Shown here piece after piece: positions 46,079-56,821 of a stretch of 64,000 nt of DNA (positions are counted from its first letter, which is position 1; each line of letters starts with the position of its first letter). Source of the stretch: Bryum argenteum (taxonomy: Eukaryota > Streptophyta > Bryopsida > Bryales > Bryaceae); NCBI GenBank assembly GCA_037043015.1, contig CM073327.1:8166727-8230726 (forward strand), given 5' to 3'. The position numbers and the translations under genes are program-made. The notes below the pieces were generated by a model. The model was not told where the DNA came from, searched no databases, and saw only the letters and a list, made by a program, of their open reading frames with translations.

Positions 46079-46546
46079 AACGCATTCGGTTCCCTAAACC
46101 ATGCTCGACTACTCGCAGTAATGAAAGACCTTGGTTACCCTTTAGACGCAGTTACGCTAATTGGTAACATATACGCAAACTCTTCCACAATATTCACAAG
46201 CGATTATTTTGGCAAGACAGAACCAATTCCAATACAAAGAGGAACCATTCAAGGCGACACATTAAGCCCCTACCTATTTCTCATATTTCTAGAACCACTA
46301 CTAAGATGGCTACAAAGAGGGAATAATGGCTATACATTTGGTACATCGAAAATAAACATTACAGCTGCTGCATACGCAGACGATTTAGCAGGACTTGCAA
46401 ACACCCTCCAATCCATACAAACTCAAATATACAAAATAGATAAATTCTGTGAATGGGCAGGTATGGACCTCAGCGCGCAAAAATGTGCTATTACAGGCTG
46501 TCCGAATAAATCCAAAATAAAGCCCGATAAATTCAAGGAAAAATAG
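46079..46546 (+). CDS. LINE ORF2, reverse transcriptase palm
   Basis: Same frame as the previous part, straight after the premature stop. It contains NAFGSLNHA, the RGTIQGDTLSPYLF block (fingers/palm), and the catalytic YADD (46373-46384) in AAAYADDLAG. The frame ends at a TAG, and the downstream sequence continues in the next frame, pointing to a one-base loss near 46540-46546. Confidence 0.85.
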   Translation, partial: NAFGSLNHARLLAVMKDLGYPLDAVTLIGNIYANSSTIFTSDYFGKTEPIPIQRGTIQGDTLSPYLFLIFLEPLLRWLQRGNNGYTFGTSKINITAAAYADDLAGLANTLQSIQTQIYKIDKFCEWAGMDLSAQKCAITGCPNKSKIKPDKFKEK

Positions 46547-47751
46547 AGCAACACCACATCACCTATAGAAACCAACCAATTCCTATCCTTCACCAAAACG
46601 AACCTTATATCTACCTTGGTATCCACATGGTACCCTCTCTAAAATGGAAAATCCAAACACACATCGCGACAAACAAACTCATCGACCAATGTAAACAACT
46701 CACAAAATGCCCCGCAACAATCAAACAAAAAATCAACATGGTTGATACAGTCATCAGAGCAGGGATCGCATATAGCTTCTACGCAATCCCATTCTCACTT
46801 CCAACCATCAAAAAACTTGACAAAAAAATTATAGGACTCCAAAAAACAATCTGTGGCCTTCCAAAATGCACAGCGAACGTGATTACCCAACTTCCCCACA
46901 AACTCTTTGGTCTTCAAGCATTCTCACTAAAAAACGCATATCTAAGATGTATCGGCGAACAACTTAGAAATGCACTTAATGATCAAGGAAGACTAGGCAA
47001 TATTTACAAAGGCCTTATTCAACACATAACGTCCAAACACGGTGGCGCCAAAAACATCCCCAGATTAAAAGCCTCCGACTGTATAAACTCTCCCATATCA
47101 AGAACACTATTTCTTCTCAAACAAGATGGAGGTATACGTCTAAAAAGTACCAATAATGACTTCCAATTACACAAAACCGAACTGGAACAACAGTGGTTAG
47201 AACAAGTCACAACTGAACTTCCTCACCTCAACCCGGAACTATCAATCAAGCTCTTACACAAGCTTCTAATACACAATATCTACAAAATAAAGCACATCTC
47301 TCTCCCAAACGGTACGTACCTCATGTCACCAACTGACTTTGCAACCTACCATAAAACACCAACTAAACTTGAGAAAAGTGCGCTAGAAATAGCTGAAAAA
47401 CTATTTTGCCAAACTAAATGCAACCCAAATTGCCCTAACACCTGCACCCAACACCCACCGGCCCGCAAACTCAAACCAATATACATCTCAGACAATTTTG
47501 ACTTACTCCCAAGACATTTAAACACCCGACCACAACCTACTACCCACCAAGATACTCACCAAATAAGCCCACCACCTAACATTAAAAACAACCCTCTTGA
47601 ACACCCCATAACTACAATATTAAATCACAAAACAGTAACTACAAAAGACAAATACAAAATACCTAATACCCACAATACATACCTATGCAAATGGCACCAC
47701 AATAACACGACATACCAGAAATGGCTCCAACAGAGAGACCTATTTCCCTAA
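46547..47751 (+). CDS. LINE ORF2, RT thumb and connector
   Basis: Continues the homology in another frame from about 46547. YIYLGIHM leads into KWKIQTHI, matching the 'YLG' block that follows YADD in LINE reverse transcriptases, then a helical thumb region. A cysteine/proline-rich patch (CNPNCPNTC) lies near residue 278 of the frame starting 46627. It ends at a stop at 47749, and the next ~340 bp are open only in pieces. Confidence 0.7.
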
Positions 47752-48037
47752 ATTATCCAACAAATCATTTCACACAATATTCAACTACTTAAGGATTACT
47801 ACACTAAATCGCAACATGATCACTATCGAAACTTGATCAACGCTCACTTCATACAAGCACAACTCAAGGACACCAGGTTCATACCACCACCATCAATTAC
47901 CCCACTTACGCAAATACACTTTGCGAATGTAATCCGAAAGAGACATTATTACTAACAAAACCACCATACAAATAAATAACGAATCACCACCTATACGAAG
48001 ACAATGGCCGATACCCGACCACCATACCCATAAATGA

Positions 48038-50341
48038 TTACGGTGGCTATGGCAACAATTTAACAAATACTCAAACAACTCACACGGGCTAATGCCATAC
48101 AGACAAACATTTGAAACAGAAATAATATGGCTATACCAAAGATATAAAGCTCAATCCTCCAAAAAAAACCCGAAACTAACACCCCACCACACCCTTCCAA
48201 CAAACATTCTTGATCATATCACCACTAACCTCCAAATCAATCACTCATATTTTTCATCACCAATTACATGCTCCACCAAAATAACAAAATATTTCTCCCC
48301 TTTCTCCCGAGACAAAATCTTTGGATCTCGTGGCAACGCTTTTGAATATAAATGGACGGGCATAGGGTATGCGCACACCCATAATCCGGAAACAACCCAA
48401 CAAGCCATCCACTGGGCGAGATTAGCGGCCAAACACGACCCAAATACAATCACCATAATAGTCACCCCCGACCCAAACTGGTACCAAAACCCAACCCCGT
48501 ATATTGGACCTTTCCCGGATACACATATAATAACCCATTTCACCGCACTCCATCACATACAAAATCCCAAAGACTTCCCACAAAAATACAAACCAACAAC
48601 CGAACCACTTGCAATATCCATCATGTGCATACACCATCAAAACAATCACGTTGGTACATTAGAGCAAATTAACAACATTAAAAATGCAATTGAGGCCATG
48701 GCAATCCCGCACTACTATATACAACAAGCTCCACCAACCCCATACAACACTATCGTCAATAAAAATAAAAGATGGAATATAATGTTATACCCCTCATATA
48801 CAAACTCAAACTCCGAACCCACATGTATACCCCCTCTACCAACGTTTGAAATCAACCTTACTCTAAAATTCCAACCGCAATACAGCTACTATACGGACGG
48901 CTCCTTCATACCACCTAAAGAAGCCGACGACGGACATTGGAAAAAAGAAAAAGCTGGATACGGCATCTACAATCCCACAAAACCTGACATGCAAATATCA
49001 GAAAGACTTCCTGGCCTTCAAACATGCTTTCGTGCCGAATTAATGGCTATATATACAACCCTACACTTAATCAACACCAAATACCCAAATGAACCGGCCT
49101 ATATCTTCACGGATTGCATAAACTGCCTATATAATCTAAATACTCACATATTACACCCATCCACACAACACAACCATCCTGACAAAACCATCCTAACAGA
49201 AATGGTTGAGATATTACAAAACCGTACTCAACCTACTATATTCCACAAAGTTAAAGCGCATATTAACATCACTGGCAACGAGCAAAGGACACAAAACTTG
49301 CGGCCCGGCGCCACCAAACGATATACGGTAGCCACAAAACCCCATGAATTCGCACACACCACACCATTCTACTACCAGAAATATGAATGGCCAGGACCCC
49401 TAACTCGCCCAAACAAAGGCCCGGTCAGATGCCTTCAAACATACATACAAAAACAAGACTACGACAACAACCTTATAATACTCGCAGACCAATTCCCCAA
49501 CATCAACAAATGGACAACAAACCCGGATATTGACAATGAATTATCAAATGCATACTGGCTAAACCCCATAATTACGGACTCCCAAAAATCAACTATTTTA
49601 AAGCTACGCACCGGCCAATATATGGGGAACGCAAGGAAACAACTATTCTTTGGTAGAGAACGATTCCCATCAATAACTTGCTCTATATGTAACTCCATGG
49701 ATGCCGACACATGGTTACACGCATTACTCAAATGTGGTCACCACCACATACACGCCCTTAGAATCAAGAGACATAACAAAGCCGTATGGGAACTAAGAAA
49801 ATTAATTCTCTCATCTCAAAATCACGTCATATATCCTCATGAACGCAGCACATTTAATAACAACTCCCAAGAAAATACGGTCCCTACATGGCTATTACAA
49901 TGCGAATGTACACAACAAAAATGTCATTGCAACGCTAGATTCAAACCGGATATACTATGCGTTAAAGGTCTACCACACAAAAACGACCCACCACCACACC
50001 CAATAGACAACCTCACACTTCAATTTATAGAATTCACATATCAGAACGATAGATTCTCTCAAGAAACAATTAATAACAAAACCGACAAATATCAACCACT
50101 TCTTGATAAACTCCGTAACCTAGGATGGAAAGTAGACCCCCTTATAGTCATCACAGCGGGTGCTAGAGGCACAACACACAAACCATCAATGAAACTTCTT
50201 GCAGAAAAATTTAACTTATCAGAAACATGCATAAAACGCACATTCCATGAAATAAATACCATCGCCATTCAACACGCCGGATCAATTATTTTACACAAAA
50301 GGAAAATTGAGAATAACCAAACAATCCCCACAATAATGTAA
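48038..50341 (+). CDS. LINE ORF2, last part: RNase H and restriction-like endonuclease
   Basis: The frame is open from 48038 (after a TGA) to 50341; the first ATG is at 48092. RNase H begins with YTDGS (48887-48901), followed by FRAELMA (catalytic E) and IFTDC (catalytic D). Further on comes the zinc motif CSIC, then a WLHALLKC type H/C pair and IKRHNKAV, like the CxxC...H...C plus RHN that precedes the nuclease of R2-type elements. Then KPDIL (49943-49957), E at 50030 in IEFTY and K at 50087 in TDKYQPLL fit a PD-(D/E)xK nuclease, with AGARG further on. This second nuclease beside an N-terminal EEP is characteristic of Dualen. Confidence 0.78.
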   Translation, partial: LRWLWQQFNKYSNNSHGLMPYRQTFETEIIWLYQRYKAQSSKKNPKLTPHHTLPTNILDHITTNLQINHSYFSSPITCSTKITKYFSPFSRDKIFGSRGNAFEYKWTGIGYAHTHNPETTQQAIHWARLAAKHDPNTITIIVTPDPNWYQNPTPYIGPFPDTHIITHFTALHHIQNPKDFPQKYKPTTEPLAISIMCIHHQNNHVGTLEQINNIKNAIEAMAIPHYYIQQAPPTPYNTIVNKNKRWNIMLYPSYTNSNSEPTCIPPLPTFEINLTLKFQPQYSYYTDGSFIPPKEADDGHWKKEKAGYGIYNPTKPDMQISERLPGLQTCFRAELMAIYTTLHLINTKYPNEPAYIFTDCINCLYNLNTHILHPSTQHNHPDKTILTEMVEILQNRTQPTIFHKVKAHINITGNEQRTQNLRPGATKRYTVATKPHEFAHTTPFYYQKYEWPGPLTRPNKGPVRCLQTYIQKQDYDNNLIILADQFPNINKWTTNPDIDNELSNAYWLNPIITDSQKSTILKLRTGQYMGNARKQLFFGRERFPSITCSICNSMDADTWLHALLKCGHHHIHALRIKRHNKAVWELRKLILSSQNHVIYPHERSTFNNNSQENTVPTWLLQCECTQQKCHCNARFKPDILCVKGLPHKNDPPPHPIDNLTLQFIEFTYQNDRFSQETINNKTDKYQPLLDKLRNLGWKVDPLIVITAGARGTTHKPSMKLLAEKFNLSETCIKRTFHEINTIAIQHAGSIILHKRKIENNQTIPTIM

Positions 50342-50825
50342 CAATAAAAGGAGGAGGGCGTGAGAAATGGCGCAAACCACTTCCCACAAGAATAGTCACA
50401 CTTGTCTCAGGTAGATGGGACAAGGCCGATTGATTGGTACAAATTTCCTGCCTATGTATAACACACTAGCAGCACCAAGCCATGTATATCACATTAAACG
50501 CTCAAACGGATCCACCGAGTATCGAACCCGGACCGCTTATTTGTGACTCAAACATCCCTACCAATCAACTAGGAATCATGGCTTGGCGACCATACCCACA
50601 ATAAAGTACAAAATATAACCTTACACAAACCTTAGAAAGATAATATTGACTATTTCTTGGTTACTTCTGTTTCTTTTGGATACTATAGTGTCTAATCCCG
50701 AAAGGGGTGAGTAGTCTAGTACCAGAGTCCTCTTGTCCGGTGGGCATTAGGACACTGGCTTGACGAACAGACACTCTAATCACGCCGGCCCTGAAAAAGG
50801 ACCGGAGTTTTTATCTATCTATCTA
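50342..50825 (+). other. LINE 3' untranslated region with TATC tail
   Basis: Non-coding. The last ~130 bp, from TCCCGAAAGGGGTGAGTAG (about 50696) through GACGAACAGACACTCTAATC to a run of TATC units, recurs at five or six other places in the window. CGAAAGG-type and CCGG-containing segments may fold into the hairpin that LINE reverse transcriptases recognise; that is inference. Confidence 0.7.
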
Positions 50826-50838
50826 TTGCTTAATTGCT
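50826..50838. repeat. Target-site duplication, right copy
   Basis: TTGCTTAATTGCT, identical to 38135-38147. Repeat copy B starts at its right edge. Confidence 0.85.
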
Positions 50839-52565
50839 TGCTCCTTTCATGCTCATTTTGCTTTTATTCGTACTACTGACAAACGCCATCAATAAGATCT
50901 CCATTCCGATTCTCCGCAATGCAACTCATCTACAAACACTTTGAATCTTAGAACCCCTTGAAAATCAAACGCCCAACGTTGCAGCAGCAAGTGGGCAGGA
51001 TTCATGTACAGCTCTCTTATTCGAAACCAGCTGAGAAACCAAGGGCAAGGCAGAAGAACTTTCAAATAATGATTCAGGATGCACGTCGAAACCAGTTCCC
51101 GGTTGCCACTGGTCGTAAGTGACTAAACTCTTAGGACCTGAAATTGAAGGTACTGAACCCACGAAGAAGGCTCTTTTCAGGATCGCATGGCCATGTTTCT
51201 CGCCCTAATGATCCTGGAATGATAAAGAAGATAGATAAAAAATATCTGCGTATAGCGTGGTACTGTATCGAAGAGGTTCCACGAGGTTTATGAGTGCTGA
51301 GTTGCTATAATTGCAAAATGCTTCGTGCAGTTGTACCAGATTAAAGATGATCAAGGCTCCATTTGCTAGAACGTCATGCTATTGCTAGCAGATGACGACT
51401 CAAAAGATGGAAGGCGATCGAGGAAGGTCCAACAGAAACGGCTTTCTAGCAGATGACGACGCAAAAGACGGAAGACGATCGAGGAAGGTCTACGACGAAA
51501 AACGACGAAAAAGGAATGCTTTGTTGGGGGGTAGTGTACCCGTCAGAACGCCCTCCGCCCATCACCGCCTGCCGGAAGGGGCAGGCGGGACGTTCATCTA
51601 GCAAGGCCGGCCCGCGAGCGGGCGACCGCGGCAATCGCGCTCAGGACGGAGGACCCTGGCTCATCGTCCGGGTTGGGGTTCTTGTCTATGTATGAATACA
51701 CAGATCAGATGTACGCACTATAGAACAGATCCTGTTCAAGTATAGTCGTGCTTGGAGGACGGCCACCTGCTTCACATATACCCACCCTATATTACTCTGC
51801 CTAACGGTATGGGTAAAAGTGTACTTCCGCTTACTTTTACTTACATGCCTACGTCTGCTCTTCACCTTCAAGTTTTGCCTGATTTCCTAGCGTGTGTGCT
51901 GTGGTGAGCTTCGGCCTTCTGCACTACCATCTTCAGACTCTGTTCAATGATTAACCTCGTAGAATAGGTCTCTCAACCAAAGTGCAAAGAAAGCTTTAGA
52001 TTTTTACATAAAAATACCGAGAGATAAATTGAAATGAAAACCTCCGTGAGAGTTACAGGTTTCAAAGTTGGCATGTGGTGTTTCCACCACGATAAATGAC
52101 TCATTCCACCATAAACTTTACCAAGATACCCATCAAACTTGGTAGAATGAGACTTTCCCGTGAAAATATTGTTGGAGAGCTCCGTGGAAATAACACGGTT
52201 GGTTTCAAATTTGAGGTACATAGAAGCTTCTTTGTAGAGGTATTGTCGGATCAAATTCAAGCCACGCTACCAATTGGCGAGCACGGAGCAAAGTGGGGCA
52301 TCTTGCACGTGAAAACCAACTCTTCGACAACTCAATGTGAGAGCTTTGAGGCCGATGATTGCAATCTTGAGCACTCCAAATATTATCAAGTCCCTATAAT
52401 CTTGATTATCGATTGCAAATTCCCCTTCTTTTACTTTCTTTGAACCCTATATGCATCCCTTAACAAAATCCCGTATAGATTGCATTTTCATATGCTTACT
52501 ATGAGAAGCTACGTAGGGCACTACCTTTAGCGCAACATCAATATAATGGTAATGTAATACCAATC
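50838..52565 (+). repeat. Unclassified 1.8-kb repeat, copy B
   Basis: Nearly identical to copy A over about 1.7 kb. It is shorter at its left end, where similarity begins at TGCTCCTTTCATGCTC right beside the LINE target duplication. The GC hairpins of copy A recur at 51565-51588. Similarity to A fades after about 52540. Confidence 0.8.
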
Positions 52566-54410
52566 ACATTGTGTTTTGGAGAAGTTTCATAACAACACAC
52601 TAATCTCAAGTAGTCAAGTACTCAACACGTGGTTGATACACATGGATCTTGAATACAGGTGCAAGCAATCATCATGAGAAGAAATACGGACTTAGACTTC
52701 TTGTCATTAAGGTAGGAGGGAAAATCAGTGTCGCAATATGCCATTAGCTGATGAAGGACATTGCCTTTGCCGTAGGTGATGCGATGGTCGATCGTCTCTT
52801 TGATATACTTGAGAATCCTTTTTATTGCTCTCATATGAGCGCTATTGGGACGGTTGGAAAATCTTGGGGCGTTACTTACAACATAGATTTTATCAAACCT
52901 TGTGCCAAATGATGGCCATTGAACGCAACCTAGAAATTCTCTGTAAGAGTAGTTCTCATCTATTGCAAGTGTCAACAAGGATTGGTTGTTAACGTAGTTA
53001 GCGAGGACGGGTTTAGGGGCACAATTTAAATAAGACGACACTCCGATGGTGTTGCAAAACTCATAACTAAAACGCTTCAACACTCGTTCAAGATAACGAC
53101 GTGGATTGAGATAAATGAGGTGTTGTTCTCGGTCTCTCTTCATGTGTAGCCCCACATAGACTTTTGCGAAGGCTTAGATCTCTAATACGAAAAGCTCCCT
53201 TCATGTAGTCGATCATGCTTGTGATACACTCATACAGTGTGCTAACAACAATGTCATCATCTACCCATTTGCATATGATAAGCTTTTGGTCTTGTTTGTT
53301 GACGTAGACACAACAATCAGCATCGGAAACTATGAGATCATACCTATGTATGAAGGCATCAAATTTCTTGTTCCACGCATAGGGAAAGTGTTTCTACCCG
53401 TACAATGCCTTTCTCAGCCAACAAACTCCTCCAAATACTTCAAAAGCTAACGGCTGGTTCATGTATAAGACTTCATCCAACTCCCTATATGAAAGGCTCT
53501 TCGTTCGTCAAATTGTTGTATGTTTCAAATCCTCTATTGCTGCAATTGACAATATAGCCCTTATTGAGTCCATTTTAACTACTGAGCTAGAAGTCTCTTT
53601 GTAGTCAACTCTCGCTCACTGCAGGGTCTAGCTTTGTAACAATTGACCTTCCCATCTAGTCCAAGCTTAAAGACCCACTTGGACTTCATTGTCTTTTGTC
53701 AAGGTGGTATCTATTCGGTAATCCAAGTCTTATTTTCCATGAGGGACCCATACTCTTCACATATGTAGCGAACAAATTTTGGCCTAGATTGGGGACATGC
53801 ACAACTCCTTTCAGAATACCAAACGTTTTCTCTTCTACTTGTTTGATCTTGATTATAATGTCCCCAATCCTAGCAGCTTACAAGATTACACCTTCGATGC
53901 CTTTTAGTGGACAATGATCCATCGATATATCTCTATATGTGGACAAGAGTGATCGTGCCTCATTCATGTATTCCGTACACCTGCTCTCAGCATACTAGAA
54001 CTGGGGTTTACGAGCACCTGAACGTCTTCGTTTGATATCAGTCGCCACAAACTCTTTGTAACCCCTAGTCTTTCCTTTATCGCCTTGATCCTTCTTGGCG
54101 GCCTCACCATCTTTATACCTCTTAATAACCTCTTCTGACGCTCTCCATTTGCGAGCCGAGTGTCCACCGTCTCCACACTTCCAACAAGAATTATGCTTCA
54201 TGCGTTCTTTAATCTCCTCGCGTTGTAGAGCGCGCACTTCTGAAGTGTATTCTAATTTCTTGCCTTTTGTGGAAGCAATGTACGTCGTGGCTGTAGAAAC
54301 ACTCGCATATGCACGCACCTTTAGAGTGTCTAAAGTCTAAAGAAGTTGAAGTGTTAGAAGGAGAGTGTCTTTGAGTAATCTAGTTGCATCCTTCACGCCG
54401 GAGCTAACAG
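52566..54410 (-). mobile_element. Ty1/copia fossil, broken
   Basis: An old, decayed LTR-retrotransposon fragment on the minus strand. From its 5' side, recognisable parts are a gag piece with a zinc-knuckle-like stretch (about 53995-54318), reverse transcriptase pieces (about 53160-53450), and the RT end with RNase H (about 52622-53155; the HMRAIKRILKYIK block is typical of copia). Integrase is not recognised and no LTRs are evident. It is broken several times over and much shorter than a whole element. Flanking repeats B and C are inverted to each other, so they are not its LTRs. Confidence 0.75.
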
Positions 54411-56200
54411 TAGTGCCCTACGTAGCTTCTCATAGTAAGCATATGAAAATGCAATCTATACGGGATTTTGTTAAGGGATGCATATAGGGTTCAAAGAAAG
54501 TAAAAGAAGGGGAATTTGCAATCGATAATCAAGATTATAGGGACTTGATAATATTTGGAGTGCTCAAGATTGCAATCATCGGCCTCAAAGCTCTCACATT
54601 GAGTTGTCGAAGAGTTGGTTTTCACGTGCAAGATGCCCCACTTTGCTCCGTGCTCGCCAATTGGTAGCGTGGCTTGAATTTGATCCGACAATACCTCTAC
54701 AAAGAAGCTTCTATGTACCTCAAATTTGAAACCAACCGTGTTATTTCCACGGAGCTCTCCAACAATATTTTCACCGGGAAAGTCTCATTCTACCAAGTTT
54801 GATGGGTATCTTGGTAAAGTTTATGGTGGAATGAGTCATTTATCGTGGTGGAAACACCACATGCCAACTTTGAAACCTGTAACTCTCACGGAGGTTTTCA
54901 TTTCAATTTATCTCTGGTATTTTTTATGTAAAAATCTAAAGCTTTCTTTGCACTGGTTGAGAGACCTATTCTACGAGGTTAATCATTGAACAGAGTCTGA
55001 AGATGGTAGTGCAGAAGGCCGAAGCTCACCACAGCACACACGCTAGGAAATCAGGCAAAACTTGAAGGTGAAGAGCAGACGTAGGCATGTAAGTAAAAGT
55101 AAGCGGAAGTACACTTTTACCCATACCGTTAGGCAGAGTAATATAGGGTGGGTATATGTGAAGCAGGTGGCCGTCCTCCAAGCACGACTATACTTGAACA
55201 GGATCTGTTCTATAGTGCGTACATCTGATCTGTGTATTCATACATAGACAAGAACCCCAACCCGGACGATGAGCCAGGGTCCTCCGTCCTGAGCGCGATT
55301 GCCGCGGTCGCCCGCTCGCGGGCCGGCCTTGCTAGATGAACGTCCCGCCTGCCCCTTCCGGCAGGCGGTGATGGGCGGAGGGCGTTCTGACGGGTACACT
55401 ACCCCCCAACAAAGCATTCCTTTTTCGTCGTTTTTCGTCGTAGACCTTCCTCGATCGTCTTCCGTCTTTTGCGTCGTCATCTGCTAGAAAGCCGTTTCTG
55501 TTGGACCTTCCTCGATCGCCTTCCATCTTTTGAGTCGTCATCTGCTAGCAATAGCATGACGTTCTAGCAAATGGAGCCTTGATCATCTTTAATCTGGTAC
55601 AACTGCACGAAGCATTTTGCAATTATAGCAACTCAGCACTCATAAACCTCGTGGAACCTCTTCGATACAGTACCACGCTATACGCAGATATTTTTTATCT
55701 ATCTTCTTTATCATTCCAGGATCATTAGGGCGAGAAACATGGCCATGCGATCCTGAAAAGAGCCTTCTTCGTGGGTTCAGTACCTTCAATTTCAGGTCCT
55801 AAGAGTTTAGTCACTTACGACCAGTGGCAACCGGGAACTGGTTTCGACGTGCATCCTGAATCATTATTTGAAAGTTCTTCTGCCTTGCCCTTGGTTTCTC
55901 AGCTGGTTTCGAATAAGAGAGCTGTACATGAATCCTGCCCACTTGCTGCTGCAACGTTGGGCGTTTGATTTTCAAGGGGTTCTAAGATTCAAAGTGTTTG
56001 TAGATGAGTTGCATTGCGGAGAATCGGAATGGAGATCTTATTGATGGCGTTTGTCAGTAGTACGAATGAAAGCAAAATGAGCATGAAGGGAGCAAATAGT
56101 CTCGCAAGGTGTCTCGTAAGCTGTGAATCAACCATCCAAGAGGATTTTGATGCAGGAGTTCGGCTATGAATCCGGTGAGCAGAAGGTTACTGAGTAGATG
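54411..56200 (-). repeat. Unclassified 1.8-kb repeat, copy C (inverted)
   Basis: Reverse-complement copy of A and B. It starts abruptly at GTAGTGCCCTACGTAGC beside the copia fossil and extends on its right side as far as copy A does (AACCTTCTGCTCACCGG on the minus strand near 56190), with small changes near 56110-56165 including a ~17-bp insertion. B and C form a large imperfect palindrome around the fossil. Confidence 0.8.
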
Positions 56201-56821
56201 GTGTTCAAGCGAAGCACAACACCCGAAAAAATGCAAGCTCAACATCTCAAAAGATGAAGGAAACCACATTTCGGCTATTGAAACTTCAAGAGCTGATTCA
56301 GGGTCTATGGTATTCTCAGAAAAGTATCATAGTTTCTTTGATACTAATGGTTTGGAAGTGCAACATCACATCATCTAGGAAATCTTGGTCACAAGACACC
56401 CACTTACGGATTCTTTGTCATGGACATCCTTCTGTAAAGTGTGCGCCACTAAAACATTTCTGTATCACATAAAAAGAAAGAAGATGTGACGGATGCTAGT
56501 TAACAGACAAGAATATTAGTAAGGGCATAGGCATAGAATTTGACACTCCAGCATGCGGTTGCTTATACGTGCTGATTAAAGTGAATAAACACATGCAGCA
56601 CGTAGATAAGAAGCAGGCCTGGAAGTAATTATATTATCTCACACCAGGCCATATAATTAAAAAGATGGCTGGTATTAAACAGTAACTGGTTTTAAATCTT
56701 TGCATCTTTCCTGCATCGTTACAAATTACACTCCCGAATCAAAAAAATGGTCACTGTAATTGTTATATGTAAGAGCCTAGCTAGAATAGGGTCCCCTCCC
56801 AGAATATGATACGATCATTAA
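56201..56821. other. Downstream region of the TPS gene
   Basis: Should include the 3' untranslated region of the trehalose-phosphate synthase gene, ending at an unknown point left of 56821. Short plus-strand frames here (56166-56472) are unrecognised. Confidence 0.4.

Larger units (their letters stand above)
38148..50825 (+). mobile_element. ~12.7-kb Dualen/RandI-like LINE, inactive copy
   Basis: A full-length-looking non-LTR retrotransposon between 13-bp target duplications. Order: 5' region of 450 bp; a long 5' open frame (38599-41139); ORF1 (to 42646); a 435-bp C/A-rich spacer; ORF2 (43082-50341); and a 3' region of ~480 bp ending in a TATC microsatellite tail, with no poly-A. ORF2 encodes APE/EEP endonuclease, reverse transcriptase, RNase H, a CCHH-type zinc motif and a PD-(D/E)xK-like nuclease. 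The presence of both nuclease types is the defining feature of the Dualen/RandI clade, first described in Chlamydomonas; assignment to it is inference from domain order. ORF2 has three in-frame stops and two frame changes, so this copy cannot move by itself. Truncated copies of its 3' end are scattered over the left half of the window. Confidence 0.85.

Noticed and set aside
43903-49731. Minus-strand open frames inside the LINE
   Set aside because: They arise because the sense strand is poor in G and T; the domains are all on the plus strand.
32630-52565. Repeats A and B as the two LTRs of one giant element
   Set aside because: They lack TG/CA ends and a primer binding site, their left borders differ, the sequence between them is unrelated intergenic DNA plus the LINE, and a third inverted copy exists.
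50838-56200. B and C as LTRs of the copia fossil
   Set aside because: They are inverted relative to each other; LTRs are direct repeats.
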